DNA of 64,000 nucleotides, from NCBI GenBank assembly GCA_043228905.1, contig JBHGNT010000098.1:27695-91694 (forward strand), in the 5' to 3' direction. The position numbers were made by a program, and so were the translations under genes. Positions 1 to 8,099 of the stretch are shown here, one piece after another. This DNA is from Azolla caroliniana. Lineage: Eukaryota > Polypodiophyta. Each line of letters begins with the position of its first letter. Position 1 is the stretch's first letter. The notes beneath the pieces were generated by a model that saw only the letters and a program-made list of their open reading frames with translations, ran no database searches and was not told where the DNA came from.

Positions 1-61
1 TTCTCACCAGGTCTTCTTCATTCATAACCGGATCCCATCCGGAGGGACAGATTTCCCAACA
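1..61 (-). repeat. Copia-0 3' LTR, outer part cut by the window edge
   Basis: Positions 1-61 match the last 60 bases of the LTR ending at 18500 (same CATAACCGGATCCCATC core and CCCAACA end). They are followed at 62-75 by a pyrimidine tract that is the complement of a polypurine tract, as in the intact Copia elements of the window. Confidence 0.8.
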
Positions 62-472
62 ATCTCCCCCTTCACTCCGGTATGGGATGTCTCGCCAACC
101 CGATCCGCTTTCGGCACGCGTCTAGCTTGTCGGTTGTCAACACCTTCATCCAGATGAAGCCCTTCATCTAGATTATCTACTTGCCGGCTTCTACAGTTGC
201 CATATACTCAGCCTCCGTGGTTGACAACGCAACCGTCTTCTGCAAACTCGACTGCCACAAAACAGCTCCCCCTGCATAAGTCATGACATATCCGGATGTA
301 GACCGACTAGTATCCGCATCAGCCGACATTTCCGAATCCGTGAATCCGTCAAGTTTGGGATTACCGGAGCTGAACCAGAGGCACATACTCAAGGTGCCTT
401 TCAGATACTGGAGTATCCACTTGACCAGGTTCCAGTGCTCTCTTCGGGATTGCTCATGAACCGGCTCACCAG
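62..472 (-). pseudogene. Copia-0 RNase H fragment
   Basis: Minus-strand remnant of the Copia RNase H domain, with the FTDSEMSADADTSRS and LSTTEAEYMA motifs that carry catalytic acidic residues. It resembles the same region of the intact Copia-3 protein closely but has substitutions (for example leucine for the usual serine after GGAV) and lacks the distal part. It is cut at 472 by TRG-1 and resumes at 4012. The open frame continues artificially into the TRG-1 LTR, so that frame is not a gene. Confidence 0.8.
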
Positions 473-891
473 TGTTGTTCTCTGACCGGACAAGGCCTAA
501 CACAAGGTGTCACGGAGACACTTCACCAAAGGGTGATTACGGCATAGGATTATGACTCAACGATTACACCGACCTAAGTAGGTTACACGATTAGAGCGCT
601 TTTGTTAATTACACGCGTAAGATATAACAGTAATTACAGAACGGAAATCAACACAGAAGTATAAACACCATACGCTCTATTAATTATCCGCTCCGATTAC
701 AATGGGGTCCGGGCCTTTAAATAGGTTTCCGGCCCGTAGTACAAAACGGTGCCTATCGCACCTATTCGGGATCCGTCCGGATCTGGAACGGCATACCGTT
801 TCCAGTCCGTCCGTCCATACTATGCTTATTTACAACCATACTTAATTAATTCCTTCACTCCGTATTTTGGACTCCTTGCCGGCCGGTAACA
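473..891 (-). repeat. TRG-1 3' LTR
   Basis: Repeats 3593-4011 at an offset of 3120 with no mismatch seen. Starts TGTTGTTC and ends GGTAACA on the plus strand. Contains TTTAAATA at 717-724, which reads TATTTAAA on the minus strand and is a plausible TATA box for the gag strand. Confidence 0.9.
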
Positions 892-943
892 CATGGCACA
901 CCCGTGGGACAGTACCTTGTACGTCGAACCCTTCTCGGCCCCT

Positions 944-2918
944 TCATTGTTCACCCAAATTGTCCAAAATACTTTGTTCCAGAGTTTCCAATTGTTCTTC
1001 CGGTTGTGGTTGTTGCGGCTGTGCTTGTTGCTGCTGCTGTGGTTGCGGTTGGGACTGAGACTGCTCCGGCTGCTCTATAGGCGGCTGCTCCGTTTGTTTC
1101 TCTGACTCCGGCATCCCCGTTTGACTGCTTCCGGTCCGGTCTCCTTCCAGTAACGGTTCCTCATCACTGAGGTTGACCGTAACCGGTTCTCGTGCTTTCT
1201 CTTCCCGGATCCGGGACCTCTCGTAGCTTTCAAACTGGATCTGCGCCTCCAGCTTGTCGTCGTCTAGCTGAGCTACAAGTTGCCGGACTTGCCCTAGTTG
1301 GTCCTCTGCCAAGGCTTGAAAGTCTTCGGCCAGCTCATCTCTTATGCCGGTTAAGTCTTCGGAAGTCAGCATATAGCAATCATCCCCCTCCTTCCGCCGG
1401 TTCTCTACGTCGGCCCGGAGCAATTGGAGTTCCGCCACGTTCGGGGCCCACTTGGTCCACCATTTGACGGAACCGTTGTCAATCAAGCTCTTGGTCTGGT
1501 TCAACCAGGCCCGCATGATATCCTGGATGCGACTTGCTCCCATTTGCGCTCTACTTTCCACAACTTGTCGTTCCTCCTTCAACTGCTTGATGAGATTAGC
1601 CGTATCCTGCGCCTGCTCTTTGTAGTGCGTTAGCTGCCCTTGATATGTTGTTTGCAGCTTCTGCAGTACCGCCGCCGCTCTTTCTCTTTCCGCCTGCTGT
1701 TGCCTGAGGAGCTCTGTCCGAACCTTCTCTGCCTCTTCCAATCGTCTTCTGGTTTCCGCTAGTTCATTAGCGTATGCCGTTGCGGTCCGATCAACTGCTT
1801 GCCGGAGCTCATCCGTCCGTTCCTTGTGCTCCATTTGCATCCGTTTATACTCCCGGTGCAAGTGCTCAAATTCCTCCGTTTTTTGTTTGAGCTTGCCGTT
1901 GATCTGGCGATGGTTCCGGTCCTCCCGGTCCTTTAGCTGTCGGAGTTCCTCTTTCAGGCGCTCTACTTCTGTTTCGGCGTTTCTCCGGAGCCTGTCCTTC
2001 TCTTGCAGCATTTTCTCCTTCTCCTCCTTGAGCCGGTCGTACGCTTGGTGGCCTTTTCGTAAGCTCTCCTCGGCCCAGCGTAGATTCTCAGTAGTCCTTT
2101 TGAGTTCTGCCTCCGCTGCCGTCTTCAACTCTCTTTCGCGGCTCCTCAGCGCTTCTTGGGCAGCTAGCTCATCCTTTAAGTCCGCAAGCTCTTGGGCTTG
2201 TGCCGCATTTCTCTCCGGAACGGTTTAGCAGGTTATACTCGCACCGATCCGTTGTATGACTCTTGGATTGACAAATCACACACTGGGTTCGCATGGTGCA
2301 CTCCACTGCCGAGTGTCCGACATTCAAGCAAATTGTGCATTGAATTGCCTGCCGGAACCGGAGATCTTCATCGGTGGGTAACGCCCGTTGCAGTGCTCCC
2401 AGTGTAAGCCATGAGCTTGACTTTTCCATTTCTCTGACCCGGTCAATGACCTAGTCAATGGTGCTTCCTCGAAAGTCGATCACCGTACACACCGTGCGTA
2501 ACGGTTCCCGGAGTGCGTTTAAAAATATCGTCCGTAATTCCTCCTTCGGGGGTGCACGGGCAAGCTGGCTATGCATTCGTTGGAAACGGATGACGAATTG
2601 GGGAATGCTTTCCCCTGCCTCCTGTCGGATCGTATAAAACAGGCCCACCATTATCGTCTGGTCGACCTCCTTGTGGAAAAAGTGCAAGAATTTTGCTTTT
2701 AATTCTGCAAAGGTTGTGATGGTTGCCGGGTCCTGCGTCCGCCGCCATCGTGCCGCTGGTCCTTCCAACGTGACCCCGAATTCCGCTATCTTCGAGCGTT
2801 CTTCTTCCTCCAGTGTCAATCGCTGGGACGCGTGATTTGCTTCCCATGTCTGCTCGAAGGCATGAACATGCGCTTCCGCGTCCGGATCATCGCGATACTT
2901 TGAGTATTGGAACGGCAT
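944..2918 (-). pseudogene. TRG-1 gag with zinc knuckles and long coiled coil, broken
   Basis: Reading from 2918 leftward: a retrotransposon gag core (2918-2451) with conserved features such as EGPAARWRR and FHKEVDQT; an in-frame TAG at 2451-2453; then a region with two CX2CX4HX4C zinc knuckles (CTICLNVGHSAVEC and CVICQSKSHTTDRC). The frame then shifts near 2215-2235 into a 394-codon stretch (2128-944) dominated by Glu, Arg, Lys and Leu heptads, a very long coiled coil, ending in a Gln/Pro-rich tail. Gag normally forms the virus-like particle. The coiled-coil C-terminus is unusual for plant gag and recurs in TRG-2. One nonsense codon plus one frameshift break the frame although the LTRs look identical. 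Confidence 0.8.
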
Positions 2919-3592
2919 GTCGTCGTCCAGTATTAGGCTGCGGTTTAGTGGCGTTTATCGATATCTTTCCGGTTTTCTCTCTTGTTCCACTTCCGGTTCT
3001 TTTTCCGGTTCTTTTTCCGGTTCCTTCACCGGCTCTTCTTCCGGTACCTTCGCCGGCTCTTTCGTTGGTGTCGGTGGCTTTGCTTCTTCCACTTCCGGTG
3101 TTGGTGGGTTGACGGCTTCCGTTTGCGGTTCCGGATAGCCCTAGTCGAACGATTCCGGTTCTGGAGTCGGCACGGTATCCGACCCATCGTCCTCCGGGCC
3201 GCCGGGGGTATCGTTGCTGCTCCGGTAGTTCGTGTGCACGCTGTATCCCCCTTCGGAATCCGATTCGTAGGCTGAAAAGGCTTCTGCCTCGTTTTCTCCG
3301 CTTGCCAGCGCCTCGAGGAGGCGTTCGGTTTCCCGGAGACTACTTAGACCGCTTCCATCGTCCTGGTCACGAGTTTGCTATAACCGAAGAGATTCCTCTG
3401 CGACTCTCCGGATCTCGTTGGAGAACGAACGATCCGAGCGAATTTCGTGCGCTGCTTGCTGGAAAGTCTCACACCGTCTTTGCCGTTCGGCGAGGCGTCG
3501 AGCTCGGTCTGTAACCAAGTCGTGCGTTGGTCTAGTCATCCATTAAGCCGTCGTTCGCTGCGAGAAAGCAGGAATCGTGGTCGCCAAAACTG

Positions 3593-4011
3593 TGTTGTTC
3601 TCTGACCGGACAAGGCCTAACACAAGGTGTCACGGAGACACTTCACCAAAGGGTGATTACGGCATAGGATTATGACTCAACGATTACACCGACCTAAGTA
3701 GGTTACACGATTAGAGCGCTTTTGTTAATTACACGCGTAAGATATAACAGTAATTACAGAACGGAAATCAACACAGAAGTATAAACACCATACGCTCTAT
3801 TAATTATCCGCTCCGATTACAATGGGGTCCGGGCCTTTAAATAGGTTTCCGGCCCGTAGTACAAAACGGTGCCTATCGCACCTATTCGGGATCCGTCCGG
3901 ATCTGGAACGGCATACCGTTTCCAGTCCGTCCGTCCATACTATGCTTATTTACAACCATACTTAATTAATTCCTTCACTCCGTATTTTGGACTCCTTGCC
4001 GGCCGGTAACA
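3593..4011 (-). repeat. TRG-1 5' LTR (promoter LTR for the minus-strand gag)
   Basis: No difference seen from 473-891. The minus-strand sequence just inside the LTR (about 3575-3590) reads TTTTGGCGACCACGATTCC, a TGG-initiated stretch that could be a tRNA primer site. I cannot name the tRNA. Confidence 0.85.
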
Positions 4012-5262
4012 ACCAGTTCGATTGCATATCAGATATCCGTCCGGGTACATACCATCGCATACATCAAGCTTTTGATGGCAGAGGCATATGGAGTCTTCAT
4101 TATATACGTCTTCTCCACCTTTATCCTCGGGCTTTGTTTTCCAGATAGCTTGCAATTTTCTGGAAGCGTCGATCCAACCGGCTTCGCCTCCGACATGTTG
4201 AACCGTTGAAGCACCTTTGTCACGTACCCTCTCATGTGACACCCACAACAGCTTCTTCGACCGGTCCCGGATTATGTGCATTCCCAATATCTGTCTTGCC
4301 GGACCCAAGTTGTTCATTGAGAAGGTCCGGTTCAGAGCCTTCTTTAGCATCCAAATATTGCCTTGGTCTCGTCCGACAATAAGCATATCATCCACATATA
4401 GGAGGAGTATCAGGAAATCCTACATCTTGTGGTACCCTTGGTCGGTCATGAAGGAGTCGAACTTCCGATACCATTGCCGGGGGGCTTCCTTCAATCCGTA
4501 TAAGCTCTTCTTTAGCCGGCACACCAGTTGCTCCTTCCCTTTCTTCTCAAATCCTTCCGGTTGATGCATGTAGATCTCTTCTTTAAGGTCGCCATGTAGG
4601 AATGCCGTCTTGACGTCCAATTGCTCTACCTTGAGGTCCATGCTTGCCGCTATGCTCAATACCGTCCGGATAGATGTCATTTTTACTACCGGGGCAAAGA
4701 TCTCATCAAAGTCCACTCCTTTCTTCTGCTAGAAGCCCTTCACCACGATCCAGGCTTTGTACATTCGTGGATTTCCAGCGTCTCCCGGTTTTAGCTTGTA
4801 CACCCACTTGTTCCGCAGTGCTCTCTTCTCTTTCCACAACTCCTTCAATTCATACGTGTGGTTCTAATGCAGGGAATCCATCTTGTCCTGCATGGCACTC
4901 AACCACTTGTGGTTGTGGGTGTCTCTCTTTGCTTCTTCGAAGCTTTCCGGCTCCCCCTCATCAGTTAGCAACACATGCTCTGCATCCAGAAATCTCCAGG
5001 GGGCTCTTCTCTCTCAGAGAGGATATCTCCGTCCCTGGTTTCTGACTATCGGTTCCTCCGTTTGTTCTGAATCCGAATCCGATTCGGGATCTTGTCCAGT
5101 TCCGGTGTCTTCTTCTTCTTCTTCTTCTTCGATCGGTTCGGTTTCTTGTCTGTATCCGTCCGGTTCATCGAGTGTCCTCTGGTTGTCAGCCAACATCTGG
5201 TTTTCAACCAGGTAGGTCCTTGTGTCTGGAGTTGGTCATCTTCTTCTCTGACTCCCAGTCAG
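4012..5262 (-). pseudogene. Copia-0 reverse transcriptase region and acidic linker
   Basis: Minus-strand RT remnant. It holds VKTAFLHGDL, the QPEGFEKKGKE stretch, and a YVDD-coding site at about 4387-4398 (the catalytic aspartates). Upstream (about 5014-5200) is the acidic Asp/Glu-rich linker that precedes RT in the intact Copia-3 protein, expanded here by a GAA/TTC trinucleotide run at 5108-5132. A TAG at 4729-4731 replaces the first Gln of GFQQKKG, exactly as in Copia-1 at 9447-9449. A deletion removes the TQSDHC part near 4420. Cut at 5262 by Chromo-1. Confidence 0.8.
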
Positions 5263-5764
5263 TGTCATGATATGGCAAGACTCAAACCCATGACCTTATG
5301 CTACATGGGTCGAGCTCTTACCATTAGACTATGAATTGTATTTTGTAGGATATTATTTTCATTTATGCTTTATCATAGAAAATTGATGTATATTCCAGAT
5401 CTCTCTGGAACATTCTAGAAGCTTCAGGATTATTCCTAAAAACACTATATAAGGAGGCACAAGGCATTGTTTTGAACCAAATTGGTTCAACACCAGTCTT
5501 AAGCCTCTTAGCCGATTTGTACTTATCTTTCATATAATATAAGAGCTGTTGTCATCATCCTATTTCTCTCTCTTTCCTCTTCTCACTTCCTCTCTCTCGG
5601 GAATCTTACGCAGTCCCATCCTCTTAGTACTAATAGTACTACTCTTCTTAGTACTAATTCCATCTCTGCTTTAGTAATATTCCTGACAGTTCCGTCCTCT
5701 TAGTACTAATAGTACTACTCTTCTTAGTACTAATTCCATCTCTGCTTTAGTACTATTCCTGACA
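5263..5764 (+). repeat. Chromo-1 5' LTR (502 bp, with an internal 76-bp duplication)
   Basis: Matches 16089-16514 except for a 76-bp tandem duplication around 5613-5764 that repeats the AGTACT-rich segment and the terminal CCTGACAG, making this copy longer (502 versus 426 bp). Ends form a TGTCA/TGACA inverted repeat. The first 75 bp hold the antisense tRNA-like module. Confidence 0.9.
5446..5490 (+). promoter_or_regulatory. Chromo-1 core promoter: TATA box and predicted transcript start
   Basis: TATATAA at 5446-5452. The near-palindrome TTGAACCAAATTGGTTCAA at 5472-5490 spans the position about 32 nt after TATA, so transcription is predicted to start near 5478 with CAAATTGGTTCAA. The arrangement is conserved in the 3' LTR and in Chromo-2. 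The start site is inferred from spacing, not measured. Confidence 0.55.
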
Positions 5765-5766
5765 GT

Positions 5767-5779
5767 TTGAACCAATTTG
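5767..5779 (+). promoter_or_regulatory. Chromo-1 candidate self-primer binding site
   Basis: TTGAACCAATTTG, two bases inside the 5' LTR, is the exact reverse complement (13 of 13) of LTR positions 5478-5490, the predicted 5' end of the element RNA. In Tf1 of fission yeast the first bases of the mRNA fold back on such a site and prime reverse transcription. No TGGTATCAGAGC-type tRNA site is present here. Confidence 0.65.
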
Positions 5780-5840
5780 TTCCTCTTTCCTCCAGCCTAC
5801 TTGTCGTTCTCCCTCATCCTCCTATCCTTTTCCCCCTACT

Positions 5841-6995
5841 ATGGCTACTGTTAGCGCCCAAGAATATCAATCCGTGTTCTCCGAGTTACAGTGCCTAAAA
5901 GAAAAGTTTGTTGCCCTGGAACAAGAAAACCAACGGCTGATAGGGAATCTGCAACAAATCGCTCTAGAAAAGCAACAAACGCAACAACATGGGGAGTTAG
6001 CGTTATGGGTGCAACAACTCGAAGCAGCATTGCAACAACAAGGATCAAGTCCCCAAGGATTTCATAAAGAGCCGAAGATTGGACTTCCTGTGAAATTTGA
6101 TGGAACGCGATCGCAATTCAGGGGATTCCTTAATCAGGTACGATTAGTCCTCCAAATGCATCCTTCCCGATACCCCACTGATGCATCCCGAGTCGGCTTA
6201 ATAAGCACGTTGCTTAGCGGCTCAGCCTTAGCATGGTTCGCTCCGCTTCTAGAAAAACAATCACCCTTGCTTAATAACTTTGAAGATTTTATTAGTGAGT
6301 TCAAAGCCTGCTTTGGAGACACTGACAGCATCAGGATGGCGATCAACAAGATCCAGCGATTGCATCAAGGCGATCGTCCAGCCTCTGCCTATGCGGCGGA
6401 TTTCCGCCTACTCGCTTCCGACATACCCTGGTATGATCAAGCACTAATGGAGCAGTTTCGCTATGGCCTGCAAAATGATGTCAAAGATCTACTTTTAACC
6501 TTCCCCGAAGAACCAAAGTCTCTTACGGAGGCAATCAGTCGAGCGGTCCGATGTGACAACCGCCTCTTCGAACGGCGTTCAGAACGTCAATTACAGATAC
6601 CACGCGCTAGGCCGGAGCCCACTTACACCGCAGTCGCAGCTAGACCATTTGCACGAGACATTCCTCAAGCAAATACTTCGACACCGATGGAGATCGATAC
6701 CATGCGTCGACGCGGCCCGTTATCGGAAGAAGAAAAGCAACGACGACGTGCAAATCGATTATGTCTTTATTGCGGTGGACTAAGGCATATCACAATCAAT
6801 TGTCCCCATAGGCCAAGAAGACAGGTAAATCAAATTGTAGCCTGTACTAAACCCGAGTCAATTCTTCCCTTAGGAGTGTCTGATAGTATTAATAATACTA
6901 ATAGAGTGTTTGATAGTATTCATAGTACTAATAGCCCAAGTATCTCAAATAAATTTCAAATCCTTAGTCAATTAGATGAAGAGTTAAACGATTGA
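5841..6995 (+). CDS. Chromo-1 gag
   Basis: Intact 384-codon gag starting at ATG 5841 after a 76-nt leader. The N-terminal 60 residues are a Gln/Glu-rich coiled coil. Residues about 75-240 form the Ty3-type gag capsid core (with ALAWFAPLLE and FKACFGD). A CX2CX4HX4C zinc knuckle (CLYCGGLRHITINC) lies near residue 310 and binds RNA during packaging. It ends in TGA at 6993-6995, and pol continues in the -1 frame overlapping that stop, which suggests a frameshift or reinitiation for pol. The core style (long single capsid domain, one knuckle) resembles Tf1/sushi-like gag rather than typical plant chromovirus gag; that comparison is from memory. Confidence 0.85.
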   Translation: MATVSAQEYQSVFSELQCLKEKFVALEQENQRLIGNLQQIALEKQQTQQHGELALWVQQLEAALQQQGSSPQGFHKEPKIGLPVKFDGTRSQFRGFLNQVRLVLQMHPSRYPTDASRVGLISTLLSGSALAWFAPLLEKQSPLLNNFEDFISEFKACFGDTDSIRMAINKIQRLHQGDRPASAYAADFRLLASDIPWYDQALMEQFRYGLQNDVKDLLLTFPEEPKSLTEAISRAVRCDNRLFERRSERQLQIPRARPEPTYTAVAARPFARDIPQANTSTPMEIDTMRRRGPLSEEEKQRRRANRLCLYCGGLRHITINCPHRPRRQVNQIVACTKPESILPLGVSDSINNTNRVFDSIHSTNSPSISNKFQILSQLDEELND

Positions 6996-7350
6996 GTCCA
7001 GCCAAAATAGGAGCCGTTTGGTTGGACAGCAGCCCTAGATCTATACAGCCCATTAGTGGTTCCATTCCTTCCAAGCAAGTTAGCAATGTGTTCCTAGCCC
7101 AAGTCATTGTTAGTACTAAAAGTACTCCCCCAGTACCCGTCCTAGCACTTTTAGATTCCGGAGCTAATTCCTGTTTCATGGATCGAAATTTTGCCCAAGC
7201 TTCTCAGATATCCTTAAGAAAACTTCCTTGTCCCGCATCTGTAGTAGTCATTGATGGTCGTCCCATTGCTTCCGGGAATATTATAGAAGAATCAGAACCT
7301 ATTCAAGTTGTCCTAGGTAGTTTTGTGTGTGTAATATCATTTAATATAAT
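6992..7350 (+). pseudogene. Chromo-1 pol, protease part (5' piece)
   Basis: Start of pol in the -1 frame relative to gag. Contains the aspartic protease motif LLDSGANSCFM (active Asp-Ser-Gly) near 7147-7180. The frame is interrupted at 7350 by Copia-1. Removing Copia-1 and one ATAAT copy (5514 bp, divisible by three) restores the same frame at 12865, so this break is due only to the insertion. Confidence 0.8.
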
Positions 7351-8089
7351 TGTTGAACACGGTGCTCGGCCACAACCGAGGAATAGGATCAACTCACAGA
7401 AAACAGGAAATACAAAATGCACGAAGACAATAGAGAGAAGAGTACACAGGATGTTTTACGTGGAAAACCCTAAATGGGAAAAACCACGGGAGTCCTCAGA
7501 CTCCAACTATCACTATAAACAGAGATGTACAATGGTGAAGCTACAAGGCAACAACCTTGAGCTCACTGTCTTCGCCACAGGCGGCGGTAATACACAGGGG
7601 CAACGACCTCTTCGTCTCTCTTTCACTCTCTCTCTCTCGGCTGCTCTCTTCACTCTTGCACACATAAGAGTGGCAATACACAATAGGCAACAACATACAA
7701 ACAACAGCACTAAACAGTTTGCCCTAAGTCATATTTATACACATATGACTTTCGGGCTATTTACAAATATAGCCTCAAGGGCCCTTGGCAAACATATTCA
7801 CAAATATGTCCCCGCATCCGGATCTCACTCCGGGTACATTCGTCATCCGGCTCCGCAGCCGGGGTCTTCATCATCCGGCTCCGTAGTCGGGGTCTTCATC
7901 ATCCGGCTCCGCAGCTGGGGTCTTCATCATCCGGCTCCGTAACTGGGGTCTTCATCATCCGGCTCCGTAGCCGGGGTCTTCATCATCCGGGTCCGAAACC
8001 GGGTCTTCATCATCCGGATCCGGAACCGGGTCTTCATCCCGATTCCCGGACATCCGACCATCCCATCCGGAGGGACCGTAATCCCAACA
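7351..8089 (-). repeat. Copia-1 3' LTR (739 bp)
   Basis: Longer than its partner by 84 bp, about three extra copies of a 28-bp unit of the type CCGGCTCCGTAGCCGGGG-TCTTCATCAT in 7846-8030. On the minus strand this array lies in U3 upstream of the TATA region (TATAAATA, near 7735). Confidence 0.9.
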
Positions 8090-8099
8090 AACTCCCCCT

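Larger units (their letters stand above)
473..4011 (-). mobile_element. TRG-1: gag-only (non-autonomous) LTR retrotransposon
   Basis: Complete 3539-bp element with two 419-bp LTRs (473-891 and 3593-4011), TG...CA ends, and a perfect 5-bp target duplication ACCAG (468-472 and 4012-4016). I found no difference between the LTRs on reading them in parallel. The interior encodes only a gag-like protein on the minus strand (944-2918). No protease, integrase or reverse transcriptase motif was found, so it must borrow enzymes from another element. This is the architecture known as TR-GAG. It inserted into the RNase H region of Copia-0. Confidence 0.9.

Noticed and set aside
867-1105. Plus-strand frames rich in Leu and Cys
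   Set aside because: Antisense reading of the Gln-rich tail of TRG-1 gag; no independent evidence.
5092-5334. Plus-strand frame with a poly-Phe or poly-Ser run
   Set aside because: Antisense of the Glu run in the Copia-0 acidic linker continuing into the Chromo-1 LTR.
7846-8089. CRISPR-like array of about 28-bp repeats
   Set aside because: The units are direct tandem repeats without unique spacers, lie inside a plant LTR and recur in all related LTRs.
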